Shown here: positions 1 to 9,948 of the stretch, in pieces
Layout of the letters: each line of letters begins with the position of its first letter
How positions within the stretch are numbered: the first letter of the stretch is position 1
Origin: Notospermus geniculatus
Lineage: Eukaryota; Nemertea; Pilidiophora; Heteronemertea; Lineidae
Direction of reading: 5' to 3'
Assembly (NCBI GenBank): GCA_002633025.1
Contig: NMRB01001116.1
Location: 1 to 64,000, forward strand
DNA: 64,000 bases
Position numbers and translations under genes: made by a program
The notes under the pieces: generated by a model
What the model was told of the DNA's origin: nothing
Database searches by the model: none
The model's input: the letters and a program-made list of their open reading frames with translations, nothing else

Positions 1-134
1 GTGGGAAGTTCTCACCGCGGTGAAAACGTTTCCACCACGGTGGAAACATTCCCACCGCGGTGGAAATCATTTTCACCGCGGTGAGAATGTTTCCACCGCG
101 GTGGAAATATTCTCACCGCGGTGGGAACTTCCAA
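1..134. repeat. Palindromic ~20-bp minisatellite, cut by window start
   Basis: About seven units of roughly 20 bp, each centred on a palindromic core such as CCACCGCGGTGG or TCACCGCGGTGA and joined by short A/T-rich linkers. The array runs off the left edge. The same design, with a CCCGGG rather than CCGCGG centre, recurs in the foldback element at 35.3-35.9 kb, so this is probably one arm of a related element. The short reading frame through it is only a translation of the repeat. Confidence 0.85.
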
Positions 135-860
135 AAATTTTACAAACCCCCAAGAAAAAATTATCGAATTGAAAAAAAATTGCAAATGTAAATATTTTTC
201 ATCAATGAGCTCTATGGGCCACCGTAGTTCCTCTATTATGGAATTAAAAGGGGTGTGCATATAATCACAGTTTTGTCAGGATTCCTTGGACATGATGACA
301 TGACGAGAGGCAACAAGCAACGTTACCATATCCAGCTGGAAGCACGGCCGTAGTATCACTTTCCAAAGCATATTGAACGCATTTTCCCTGGAGTGGCTTC
401 AGCCCAGTGTACCAACAACAACCATAGCCCGGCCTTAGAAATCAACGAATATCCAAAATTTTCTCATCGAAGCGGTAACAACGTCGCCGTCTTGTCGACC
501 GTTGGTGACGTCACAAAAGCCCTGTTTTCAGGGCTTTTTCATTAGCGCGTACCTGGCCTCACATTCTCCCACCCCAACGCCATCTGTCGAGGCCAGTGGA
601 ACCAGGCTAGGCTGCTATGCTGAAAAGGTACAGTCTTGTTAAAAAATAAAAAGACAGTGATGTTTCCTATTCTGCCGAGATGCCAATGGTCATTTGTGAG
701 CAAGATTGTCGTTTTTATACACAAAAATATGCTCCGTAAATGATGACATACCAAATTTAGGATTTGTGGCAAATTATCCTGAAAATATTCGAATTTCAAA
801 ATATCAAGAAAAAGCACAATTTTTAGAATCCCCAATTTTCATTTCAAAATCAGCTTGACA
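135..860. other. No gene seen; one small hairpin
   Basis: Unique A/T-rich sequence with no convincing reading frame. At 515-539 there is a short hairpin (AAAGCCCTG, loop TTTT, CAGGGCTTT) followed by T residues. It resembles a bacterial terminator, but the context is eukaryotic, so I give it no function. Confidence 0.5.
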
Positions 861-881
861 TTATTCCCTGATGATTTCTAA

Positions 882-1185
882 GACATTCTGTGAAAAAAGT
901 TTCGAAAAATATCTTGTCGTTTTCAAGAAATATCAAAATATCGTCAGAAAACATGTCATATTTTTGGGGCATTTTAAGTCTTTCATTAAATTCTCCGTCT
1001 GTTGAAGTAAAAATGATGGAATAATCAGTATGAACTATTATGTTATCATGATGAGTGACTGTTGATGAGGGAAAAATATGGAAACTATCGAATTTTGCAA
1101 AATATCAAATTCGAAAAAACTGATGATATTCTGATATATCTCGAAAATGAGAAACGATTTTTTAAAAGTTTCTTCACAGGAATTC
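882..1185. repeat. Imperfect inverted repeat (degenerate foldback)
   Basis: The arm at 882-947 is an imperfect reverse complement of 1120-1185: a GACATTCTGTGAA-type start, an A/T-rich middle and an AAAATATCGTCAG-type end. It is probably an old MITE. No clear target duplication was found. Confidence 0.5.
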
Positions 1186-1781
1186 ATAGGATTGACGGGT
1201 GAATGATACCACGCTGGTTGTGAGGTGCTTTTGATTCGTCTCCACTCTCTAGTTCGATCAATCGGAATATACATGTAACACAAACAACCATATATCCTTC
1301 AATTGTGAACGCACACAACTTTATTCCATGAAAAGTTCATTGGGGAGATGTGACCTCATGCCACAAAGCAACAAACAGACAAATGTGACCTCATGTCACG
1401 TAAGGCTCCCAAATTGTGGCCTCATGCCACGACTACATGACAAGTATTTTTCACGCGCGAATCCTATTGCGTCATACATTTACCTCCACATGGGCGTTAG
1501 GTCTAAACATCAAAGATTTTGAAAACTGAAAAGTAATGTACACGGGCGTCGAGGACTGGTTACTCAGGTTAACACACGATTTCTACTTTTCGGCCACACC
1601 CTTATCAATATTATAATTTAGGTTCCACTCTCGTCTGATTATTATTTGTCCATTTCAACTTATTTGAAAACATTGATCGAAGGTCAAGTGTTTCGTTACA
1701 GAGGCAGGAATATGTTTGGAATGGTCGCGCTGACATTTACAGTTTAACGGAATTTAACACGTTGGTTTTATTTAGTTACAT

Positions 1782-2341
1782 CATAAAGGAATCAACCATA
1801 AAGGTTTAACTGCGAACGATGAACTTACTGAAGGATACACTTCATGTGTTGCCACCAGATGTCTCTCACTGCCTGAATTTTAACTGCGAACGATGAACTT
1901 ACTGAAGGATACACTTCATGTGTTGCCACCAGATGTCTCTCACTGCCTGAATTTTGGCTTTACGTAATAGGCAGGAGCTTCAACATTTTTTGTGGTGAAG
2001 GGGTACATGAACCTGTCATCTTGATGCCTTGAATTCCATTTCTGAGGATAATAGAGCTATTTTCAGCACAATTAGTGTTCTACGTGCAAATGTACGTTAG
2101 CCTATTCAAATCTACACAGATGACCCTGCGCTCTCATCGTTCGTGGGGTTCTCATTAATTCAGTCCTTTTGTATCATAAGATCAACTAGTCGGAATTCAA
2201 CAAAATTTGCAGCAAACGTGCAGAAGGGTCTCTCGTATCATATGGAAGAAATGCAAATCTGTTGAGGTTTAAAGGGATACTGTCCACATTTCATAAAATG
2301 CTAAATTTGTATGTTGAACCTTTATGGTTGATTCCTTTATG
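1782..2341. mobile_element. 560-bp hAT-like MITE
   Basis: The terminal inverted repeats are 29 bp with one mismatch (1782-1810 and 2313-2341), start CATAAAGGAATCAACC and end in the complement. They are flanked by a 7-bp direct duplication GTTACAT (1775-1781 and 2342-2348). CA...TG ends with a 7-8 bp duplication fit the hAT superfamily. There is no transposase reading frame, so the element is non-autonomous. It contains the 74-bp tandem duplication at 1807-1954. Confidence 0.75.
1807..1954. repeat. Exact 74-bp tandem duplication
   Basis: Two back-to-back copies (1807-1880 and 1881-1954) are identical by eye, starting TAACTGCGAACG. They lie just inside the left terminal repeat of the hAT-like element, so the duplication arose within the element or after its insertion. 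Confidence 0.95.
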
Positions 2342-2473
2342 GTTACATGTACATTGTCATCAGCAGCGTTGCTCTGGATTTGAAGCTGTTTGTAGCTTTA
2401 CTTGTTTCTATATGTCAGAATGCGACGCTTTTTCAAGCTGAATACTAAAAATATCTATTCTTGGTATTGTGTT

Positions 2474-2841
2474 GTATATGTATCTTTCCATCAGGGCCGA
2501 AGTCAAAGCATTTGCTTCCCTGGTGAGTATGGAAGAAGCCATCTCAAGCTACTCATGTTCCTCACTTGGATGGGTCCTTTACTTCTCCTTGCAAAGACAA
2601 GATACAAGGCTTACTGTCCCATGCAACGATTTAAAGGGGTGCATGCCAGTCATTTTTGCAACATTTTAGGTGCAGAGAGATTGGTTTATTTGTACTGTAC
2701 TTGTATTTGTATGCTTCTATCAGGGTCAAAGCCGCAGCATTACTGGCCCTGCCAGTACGGAAGAGGCCATCTCAAGATACTCATGTTCCTCACTTGGATG
2801 CGGTATTTTACTTGCCCTTGCAAAGGAACAAGGTACAAGGC
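2474..2841. repeat. Diverged ~230-bp-period tandem duplication
   Basis: 2474-2610 and 2704-2841 share a CATCAGGG start, a GAAGAAGCCATCTCAAG-type middle and a CAAGGTACAAGGC-type end, with many substitutions. Both copies have a pyrimidine-CAG before a short conserved stretch that could be read as a 3' splice site. A 199-codon frame covers both but does not stay in the frame common to the two copies, so I do not call a gene. Confidence 0.6.
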
Positions 2842-3141
2842 ACCACAGGACACTTTTTACTATTACAGGCTTTTTACAAAAAAAATCCATCAATTTTCGG
2901 TTACGTTCACCAAAAGACGTTTCATGCACAAAAAACAAAAATCTCTGCTGATGATGTCTCATCCTATGACGTCACGTCTTCCCGCCAAATATGCAGATTA
3001 GAGCCAAAGTTCAGTCTCCTCAGCTGACGAAAGAACATCTCTCTCCAATTTAGACCTTCCTTTCATTTGCTTTTAGATTTTATCCATGAACAAAAGCAGA
3101 CTCGCACAAAAATACGCTATTTTTGTCTGTCAATTTTGCAG

Positions 3142-3330
3142 ATAGATTTAAGTGATGAAGAAAAAAGTGGCAGACGCATATCGCGACAACCGCCGCTCGT
3201 TGAAATTAAAAAGACCTCGAAGCAACCCTGTTACGAAAATGGAGCATGTAATGCCAGTATCAAAGGCGGTCTGTTTACCCAGATAATCACACGGTTTTTG
3301 ATTTCCAAATCGCTACACCCCGGGCTACTA
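3142..3330 (+). other. Possible isolated exon, unproven
   Basis: A good-looking 3' splice site (pyrimidine tract, TTTTGCAG at 3134-3141) precedes a frame reading IDLSDEEKSGRRISRQ and onward. That is acidic then basic, as in real proteins. No convincing GT donor closes the exon and no partner exon was recognised. It may well be chance. Confidence 0.15.
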
Positions 3331-3540
3331 ATATCATTTCTCCTTTTTATTGACTGCGTTTCGATCGATAGGCTTGTTAATTTCACCAGCTATGTTACGT
3401 CTAGGGTAAGCTTATCACGAGATAAAAAAAATCGAAACCAAAATTGGTATTTCATATTTATAAGCTAAAAAAACACAGCGGATTATGCTCAAGGGTGTAA
3501 CTCGTAGAAATCTCTTGGTATTGTGTGATGCAGCTTGTAA

Positions 3541-3693
3541 TAGAAAGGTTTAGAAATAAAACGATAAACGTAAACTTCACGAAAACGTTATTTTTCATAC
3601 TACACATTCACCAGATTTTATTTAGAATTTTCGGTGCGAAACTAACGTTGTCGTTAACGTTTACATTTATCGTTTGATTTCTAAACCTCGCTA
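3541..3693. mobile_element. ~150-bp TA-flanked MITE, family 1
   Basis: Near-palindromic element with ends of the type GGTTTAGAAATMAAACGATA, flanked by TA. Other copies are at 15589-15741 and 61386-61543. The TA flanks and small size suggest a Tc1/mariner-type non-autonomous element. This copy is the most diverged at its outer ends. Confidence 0.75.
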
Positions 3694-4886
3694 ATGACTA
3701 TTCACGAACGGTATGGAAAAATCACAATTAGTCAATTACACTTCATAACATGCCACACAGGTGTGGAAGAAACGGTAGTCCTAGGAATACAAGTCTGAGT
3801 TACAATAGTCTGCTATCACATGCGAATGGTCATTGTTTTTTATACATATAGCCATGTAAATGTATCATTTTCCCTCGCTGAACAATGGAACCGAGCTAAG
3901 AAGTTAGGAATCCACCATTGATTTTCAACCTGATTTTGTGTTGCGACTTGCTTTGCAACTGGGCACTCGATCGACGTAGTGGACTAAGTAGACGTGATTC
4001 CCACCAATGGCGAAGATGTGATCAATTTCAGGTCGGCAATCGGTCGGCGACCGGTATCAGTTTCTTGCGATCGTATTCAATCGCAGGTGACAGGTTGCAA
4101 CGCAAGTCGCAAAGCAGAAAATCAGCAGTGGAATTCAGCTTTACGGGGATCACAAAGGATTTTGCACAACCTCTGGATTTCGAAATAAGCCAAATCACAA
4201 CGTAGCTTCTCAATCTCGTACCCAGATCTACCTCATCCGAGGATATCTCTGGCAAGGGCTACGACCTGACCAGGATTTCTGGTCACCCGCTGGCAGCGTG
4301 CCAAAATGTTTGTTTCACACAATATTTCGTCCTTCGATGACTGAAAAACATCACATATGCCTAAAAGGCCATTTAATACTCCCAAAACACGAAGTTGTTT
4401 GAGTATTAGAGCAATTTCAAACGAATAGTTAGCATGGTTTGTTGCGAACATCATGCCGCGGCCTCGGCGTGATTCGCCTCAAAATTAGTCGATTGCGCAT
4501 GCGCAGTATTCCTGAAGTCGCCAGCCCTTTCCAGTGGTGTTGTAGGAACGTAAACCCACTGGGGACGAGTTTGGTAGCTTCTGCAGGTGCCGATTCGTCC
4601 AACACATCGAAACAGTGCCAAACAAGGTGACAGATGATTTCAAGGTCCAACAAAAAACAGCTCGTTTGGTACACCGCCGTTGGTAGATATAAAAAAGAGC
4701 CAGGTATGGGTGTGAAATTCATTGCCTTCTGATAACCCGAGGGCAGTGTCGCATATAAGTGAAAAGAGTGAGGTCTGGATGTGAAATGCATTTCCTTTTG
4801 ATAAGCCAACGGCAGAATGATTCCAATTTTGAGAACAAAACCCTCAAATGTCAGGAGGTTAGACATCACTCACTTCATACAGTAAA
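3694..4886. other. No gene seen; weak tandem repeat
   Basis: Mostly unique sequence. 4697-4746 and 4767-4814 are imperfect tandem copies (GTGTGAAATTCATTGCCTT versus ATGTGAAATGCATTTCCTT). No reading frame here has convincing protein character. Confidence 0.4.
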
Positions 4887-5260
4887 CCAACCTCTCGTTC
4901 CCAGGGGTCGTTCGCTTTCTGACAATATGGCGGACGCTCACTAACCCCTGGAATCAGCTTTGGTTTTCAGACCAGGATCTTTGGTCTAAGTATAGGTGGC
5001 AGCACGAGTCAAAATAATTAATTTGAAATACTTACTCGTGCTTTTTAAAATTCTGTTTACAAAAAATCATCAAACCTGGATGTAGGTAACCTTTTGATTT
5101 GATCCAAAATATTTTGAAAATTTGTTTGGGTATATTCTTGGGTATATTTGACGGGTTCCCGTCAACCAATCAGATGCGTTAAATCCAAAGCTGATTCCAG
5201 GGGCTAGTGAGCGTCCGCCATATTGTCAGAATGCGAACGACCCCTGGGAGCGAAGTTGAC
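4887..5260. mobile_element. 374-bp foldback element, family 2 (full copy)
   Basis: Arms 4887-4971 and 5177-5260 are reverse complements, with ends like CCAACCTCGTTCCCAGGGG and an internal TCTGACAATATGGCGGAC. A direct repeat AGTAAA lies at both outer edges (4881-4886 and 5261-5266), a probable 6-bp target duplication. Partial copies lie at 30274-30508 and 51957-52096. Confidence 0.8.
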
Positions 5261-5327
5261 AGTAAAAAGAGTCCTTTTTTCAACGGAATGCAATACTCTT
5301 GTGATAACAATATGTATTGTTACTTAA

Positions 5328-5707
5328 AGGGACTAGGAAAATTTTTTCAAACTTCGGTTATTACAAAATGCTAGTCTTTCATGATAAATTCCCACCGTCA
5401 ATTCACTTTTTCAATTAAGTGTTAGTTACTGGCACCCAGACAAATCAGTCATCACCACACCATGGAGCATTCACTGGGAACCTAATCAACAGTGTCGCTG
5501 TATATATTGTATGGAGCGAGCTTGTACTCTATTATGTTGATTAGGTTCCCAGTGACGTGGTGAATGCTCCATGGTGTGGTGGTAACTGATTTGTCTGGGT
5601 GCCAGTAATTAACACTTAATTGAAAATGGTGAATTGACGGTGGGAATTTATCATGAAAGACTAGCATTTTGTAATAACCGAAGCTTGAAAAAATTTTCCT
5701 AGTCCCT
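5328..5707. mobile_element. 380-bp long-palindrome element with TTAA ends
   Basis: Arms of about 163 bp (5328-5490) and 173 bp (5535-5707) leave a ~45-bp centre. The ends are AGGGACTAGG, and TTAA lies on both sides (5324-5327, 5708-5711). TTAA duplication is typical of the piggyBac and Kolobok superfamilies. No coding capacity. If transcribed, it would form an almost uninterrupted hairpin. Confidence 0.85.
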
Positions 5708-6489
5708 TTAACAGATTCAGGGAGTGTCAATTTCTGCTGTGAAATCGACATGAAGATGAAAATATCACAACACAATTAAAATGTTGACAATACATGTATA
5801 TTCTGTTAAAACTGAGCCTTCAGGCAAAGTATGCCATGGCCAAGTATAACGTTGTAATGCCCCATTGATGTTCCTTTTCCCGGCTTAGAGAAGAGTACAA
5901 GCTATCTTTGATATTTCAGTCTTAAAGTCAGAAAGCCTCAGGCTTTGAATCAATACGTATAAATCTCGAGAGAAACACAATAAGGCATTCAATATTGAAC
6001 CTATTGATAAGTCACTACAATCACAATATATTCGATGGCGAATTCTAATCTCGTTCTGTCTCATGTAAGAACGTTGTTGAGTGGGAGGAATCATCTTCTT
6101 GTAAGATCAAGATGTTGGCGATTTTTAGCTCACCTAGGGTAAGCTCTTACGATGGTGCAGCGTCCGTCGTCGTCGTCCGTTAAGCCAGGCGCACATGTGC
6201 GGCAAATCTCGATCCGGCAGGGGTGTTTTTAAAGTCGACTGACACGGACAAATGAGGAGTCGACAGCGTTGGGTCAGTCAACTTTAAAGCTGACGTGAAC
6301 GAACAAAAAGCCCCCATGCGACGAGCAAGAGAATTGCAAACGCCCTGCAAACACCTCAAACGAAGGCTCAGAACATGATACACCCCACGAGGCCAGGAGG
6401 GCGCCACCTTATTTGTCTTCGATCTTCCGAGGTGTCAACATCCTCTGGTGAGCTCCTGCTGAACACTTTTTTGAAAGAAAAAATTTTGA

Positions 6490-6563
6490 CCCAGCTGGGG
6501 ATCGAACCCGCACCTTGTTATCTCCGTTCCACCGTCTTACCCATTCGGCCACCGAACTTGCTG
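6490..6563 (-). other. tRNA-like sequence (A and B boxes), minus strand
   Basis: On the minus strand an A box (TGGCCGAATGG) and a B box (GGGTTCGATCCC) are spaced as in a tRNA gene. The cloverleaf is not convincing, because the acceptor and anticodon stems do not pair well, so it is a tRNA-derived relic rather than a working gene. Confidence 0.6.
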
Positions 6564-6655
6564 GAAGACTTTGCATGTTTTCTCTTATTCATAGTATTAT
6601 TTACGTAAGTCGAAGGCCTACGTCGATGACGAACACAAATCAGGTCTCTGCCAGC

Positions 6656-6730
6656 TGGCTCGTTGGCCGAGTGGATAGAATGGTGAATTACAAATGAGAA
6701 GGTCGACGGTTCGAAACCCGTCTAAATGAC
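6656..6730 (+). other. tRNA-like sequence (A and B boxes), plus strand
   Basis: A box TGGCCGAGTGG at 6665-6675 and B box GGTTCGAAACC at 6708-6718. It is the counterpart, in opposite orientation, of the copy at 6490-6563. A working cloverleaf is not supported. Confidence 0.6.
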
Positions 6731-7643
6731 TACAATTTTTTTTCTTTGAGAGGTATCCGGAGATGTTGACAGCTCTGTTGCCTGAAGGCAAATAAGGTGG
6801 CGCCCTCCTGACCTCGTGTGGTCTATCATGTTCTGAGCCGTCGTTTGAGGAGTTTGCTGGGCGTTTGTAATTCTCTTGCTCGTCGCATGAGGGCTTTTTG
6901 TTCGTTCACGTCAGCTTTAAAAACACCCCCACCGCATCGCGATTTGCCGCACATGTGCACCTAGCTTTAGCAGGGCACGTTTCGTAACCGCTGGGGCTAT
7001 TGAACTGAAACTTAGTACATATATGTACCCCTAGGTCAGATGACCTAGGACACCAATTCCGATTCGATTCTTGGCTCGGCCACCAGGTGGCCAAAACCAA
7101 AAACACAAAAAGTACAATAACTTCTGAACCAATGACCGGATCATCTCTACATTTTTATCATACGTGTATCTAATGAGGATACATAACATATATAACGGGG
7201 TTTTGATTTGACGTAAGAATGTTTTGACCTTGAAATTTTGACCATAAGCATATTACCCAGGAACTCAAGGCTTGCCCTGAACATTTCGATGTTCCATTTG
7301 TCATTTTGTTCTTCTGGTACATCCACACAGGTGAGCACATGGTCCATGGACCATTTCATTACTGAGTTTGAGAGACCTTACTGAAGGAGTGATGTCCTAT
7401 GGGAATGTTGCATGGTTTAGGTTCAATAACGGGATGAAACCTTGCCACTGACTGTACTTAAGATCAAGGATATAATAATAAGCATATACAGCAAGTCCCA
7501 GAAAGCACTGAGAATTAAAATGGAACAAAATGGCCAGCAGTTGGCTCCTTTATGGTTCATACGGGATATTTCATCGGTAAAAAGCACCTTGTTCAAACTC
7601 CGTGGACTATTGCATAGCACGACCAGTCAATTCCCACAAGTCA

Positions 7644-7764
7644 GGGTCCATATTCATAAACGTTCTTAAGTCGAAGTGTTGAAGTGTTGAACAAAGGATA
7701 AGTGTTTTGTTGAACAAAGAATAAGTGCCCACTTAGACTTAAGTAGTTTTATGAATATGGGCCC
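7644..7764. mobile_element. GGGTCCATATTCATAA palindromic MITE
   Basis: About 120 bp with inverted ends GGGTCCATATTCATAA / TTATGAATATGGGCCC and an interior of ACTTAAGTC and GATAAGTG words. Close relatives are at 8910-9018 and 59607-59714. Ends of this type also close the longer palindrome at 13875-14253. Confidence 0.75.
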
Positions 7765-8272
7765 ACAACTGTTTGCCTCATTCGGCATGACATAAGCCAA
7801 TTTCCTGGTCAACGATGTACATTTCTTGAGGAGAACATAATAAAAAAAAGAAGTACAAGGAACTGACGAAGGTGATTAACCAAGCGGGCGTTCACCTCAT
7901 ATACCATAATCACCCTAATGATAACCATAATCAATTTATTTTTCTCCTAGAATTACCCGTCGTTTTGACGGATACCCTAATCCCTCGTCTCAAATCACCC
8001 CTATTCGACCTTTCTTCACTGATCAACTCTAATGATTTGGTGACTGTCGAAAAGGTCTTAACCGTTAGTTAACGAGTTTAAGTTTGAATATGTCCGTCTA
8101 TTACGTAAATTGCTATCTTTTTGTACTTGATTTGTATGTTCGTAATCAGCGCAGATGTCAGGTTAGATTAACTCGTCATAATGTAAGGTCGTTGTTGATG
8201 AGGGAAAGACGACGTATGTGCGCCGCGTCTATGATGAACATTGCTTTACAGCGAGTCCCAGAAAAAAAACTG

Positions 8273-8387
8273 AGGGTCGTATTTTAGAACGTTCCTTAAC
8301 GTTAAGGTCGACCTTAAGTCTATTGTAAAACCATCGAGAACAATAAGGTGGACCTTAATGTTAAGGAACGTTCTAAAATACGGCCCT
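8273..8387. mobile_element. ~112-bp MITE with TGA duplication and a known empty site
   Basis: Inverted arms GGGTCGTATTTTAGAACGTT and complement. The flanks read CCCAGAAAAAAAAC-TGA-[element]-TGA-GAATTAAAACGG. At 7498-7530 a paralogous stretch reads CCCAGAAAGCACTGAGAATT without the element, so the insertion and a 3-bp TGA duplication are directly visible. Confidence 0.8.
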
Positions 8388-8474
8388 GAGAATTAAAACG
8401 GAATAAAATGATCAGTCTGGCCTTCGGAGGGTTAACGCGAATCATGACCACTCTTCTCGTAATATTACCTTCTG

Positions 8475-8610
8475 TAGGCGGAGTTTTTATCGAGGCACAC
8501 GCGACACGAACACGCAGGCGAACAAAGGTTTCATGGGGATGAATCCTTTGTGAAGCCATTGTTCGCCTGCGTGTTCGTATCGCGTGTGCCTCGATGTAAA
8601 CCCAGCCTAA
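8475..8610. mobile_element. ~135-bp palindromic MITE, family 3
   Basis: Arms carry TCGAGGCACACGCGACACGA and its complement and contain GTTCGCCTGCGTGTTCG. A close relative is at 59232-59380. Outside it a second, shorter inverted pair (CTCGTAATATTACCTTC at 8455-8471 and its complement at 8613-8629) shows that it sits inside another palindrome. Confidence 0.75.
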
Positions 8611-8632
8611 AGAAGGTAATATTACGAGAAGC

Positions 8633-8786
8633 CGGTGACAGACTGGCGCGTACGCGGCGCGTCCTGCAGGCGTTCCACCAATCAGATTCTTTGGTACATG
8701 TAGGTGTTTCGGTCCAAGTTACCGCTTTCCCTGATTGGTTAAACGCTTTCCCGACGCGTTGCTTACGCGCCAGTCTGTCATCGCCT
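8633..8786. mobile_element. ~154-bp GC-rich palindromic MITE
   Basis: The left arm (8633-8661, GTGACAGACTGGCGCGTACG) is mirrored at 8752-8786 (ACGCGCCAGTCTGTCATCGC). Both the interior and the arms carry CCAATCAG/CTGATTGG words. It abuts the preceding element. Confidence 0.7.
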
Positions 8787-8909
8787 TTACAGAAAGTCCG
8801 GCAAACTCGGCCTCCCTTATTTTGCAGTTGTATTTCACAGCCCCTTGTCGTTGGACAGGCATTTGACTTATGTCATGCAAAATTAAGGCAAAAAGTTCTG
8901 GGTCCATCT

Positions 8910-9018
8910 GGGTCCATATTCATAAAACTACTTAAGTCTAAGTCTGACACTTATCCTTTGTTCAACACAAAAGATAAGTATCTCACTTAGACTTAAGTAT
9001 GTATATGAATATGGACCC
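8910..9018. mobile_element. GGGTCCATATTCATAA palindromic MITE, second copy
   Basis: Ends GGGTCCATATTCATAAAAC and ATGAATATGGACCC, with an interior of ACTTATCCTTTGTTCAACAC as in 59607-59714. The left end is preceded by a duplicated CTGGGTCCATCT. Confidence 0.8.
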
Positions 9019-9201
9019 TGCGTTATCGAGTTGACTGGTCGTATTGTCCAGCTGTACAAAGAGCGCGGTACTTCACCAAGTAATTCGTATTAACCATCGT
9101 AAAGCCAATTTCCGGCTCTTTTATTTCATTTTTTCTCACTTCTTTTTGGGACACAATGCAATTTAAGGATTGGGGTTCAACACGTAACTCTGGTAATAGA
9201 A

Positions 9202-9497
9202 TCAGTTAGTTTTGCTCACAGATAGCGCTTCTGAACTAGCGCACCTCAAATCCCCCGCTAACTTAACTAATGTCGAAAGATTAATATCGTCAAATTTTTC
9301 CTCTGTTCGAAAACTAAATAACACATTATTCCGTAGTTCAAAGAACCTTCGTGATAGAATATTAGCAACTTTCGCTTTGTAACCTGGTTCAAAAACCAAC
9401 AAACCATTAACACACGCTATCAGATGTTTCTTCCATGCTGCATTGCCGAAAAAGTTCGATTTGAAGTTCGCGTGTTCTTGACACTTGAAGATCCAAT
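9202..9497 (-). CDS. Protein-like open frame, unknown; possible exon or TE relic
   Basis: The minus-strand frame extends upstream past any ATG and reads, in part, CQEHANFKSNFFGNAAWKK ... GLLVFEPGYKAKVANILSRR ... DINLSTLVKLAGDLRCASSE, ending at a TGA (9202-9204). Composition is protein-like, with mixed charged and hydrophobic residues and no low complexity. A possible 3' splice site (CTTCAAG) lies near its start. I recognise no domain. It is isolated among MITEs, so a fragment of a host gene and a fragment of a transposon are equally possible. Chance cannot be excluded at about 98 codons. Confidence 0.25.
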
Positions 9498-9948
9498 AGT
9501 AAAAATGGAATGATAATTATCTTGTAACTCAAGGAGAACAGTTTTCAGAAGTAGCGTGTCGCTGGAGAGATGCCTCATAGCTGGTGATGCGACTCGGGAT
9601 TCGAGTCACGTTAACCATTAAGGCCACTTCACACCAAAACCGCGCCGCGGGCCGCGACGGCGAAAAACGACGCGCGTTCACCGTCGGGAAAATAAGTTCA
9701 ATGAATTTTCAATAAATGGGTCACACCAAAGACGCGCTCGACGCCGCGTTGCAGCCCGAAATAACTATTGTGTGCTTGCCACGAAAAATGCACGCCTCCC
9801 GCAGCGTTTCACGCGGGAGGTGTGACCCTGTATGTTGGCGGATAAAAGTGTCCAACCAAAGACGCGCATATGCTCCTCATCATTTTCCATTCAAAATAAA
9901 AATAATAAATCAGACAACACCATTTTCTGTACTCTCAGCTAAATCGTG

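Larger units (their letters stand above)
6298..6916. mobile_element. 619-bp TTAA-flanked foldback with inverted tRNA-like pair
   Basis: TTAA at 6294-6297 and 6917-6920 flanks long inverted arms starting AGCTGACGTGAACGAACAAA. The arms run inward for more than 130 bp, including a GGTGGCGCCCTCCTG word. Between them lie two tRNA-like sequences in opposite orientations (6490-6563 minus, 6656-6730 plus). No transposase. This is the innermost layer of a three-element nest. Confidence 0.8.
6183..6966. mobile_element. TTA-flanked MITE split by a further element
   Basis: Ends AGCCAGGCGCACATGTGC and its complement are flanked by TTA (6180-6182 and 6967-6969). The related repeat at 32955 reads straight through the site (CCGTTAGCAGGGCAC), so the empty site is present in this window. 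A 3-bp TTA duplication suggests the PIF/Harbinger group. A shorter relative is at 62704-62853. Its interior is interrupted by the TTAA element at 6298-6916. Confidence 0.8.
6127..7360 (+). mobile_element. GCTCACCT-family repeat, full copy with nested inserts
   Basis: Begins AGCTCACCTAGGGTAAGCTC and a GTCCGTCGTCGTCGTCCGT stretch, and ends AGGTGAGCACATGGTCCATGGACCATTTCATT (7329-7360). The inner ends are inverted (GCTCACCT/AGGTGAGC). Similar GTCCGTCGTCCGTC repeats are common in marine invertebrate genomes. A second long copy is at 32955-34120, and shorter ones are near 20699, 54896 and 56560. This copy is split by the element at 6183-6966. The mobilising machinery is not evident. Confidence 0.7.

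Noticed and set aside
515-539. Rho-independent terminator
   Set aside because: The hairpin plus T run fits by shape, but the window is clearly animal DNA and no gene lies upstream.
2402-3001. 199-codon open frame as a gene
   Set aside because: It covers a diverged tandem duplication whose copies are read in different frames and it has no recognisable domain.
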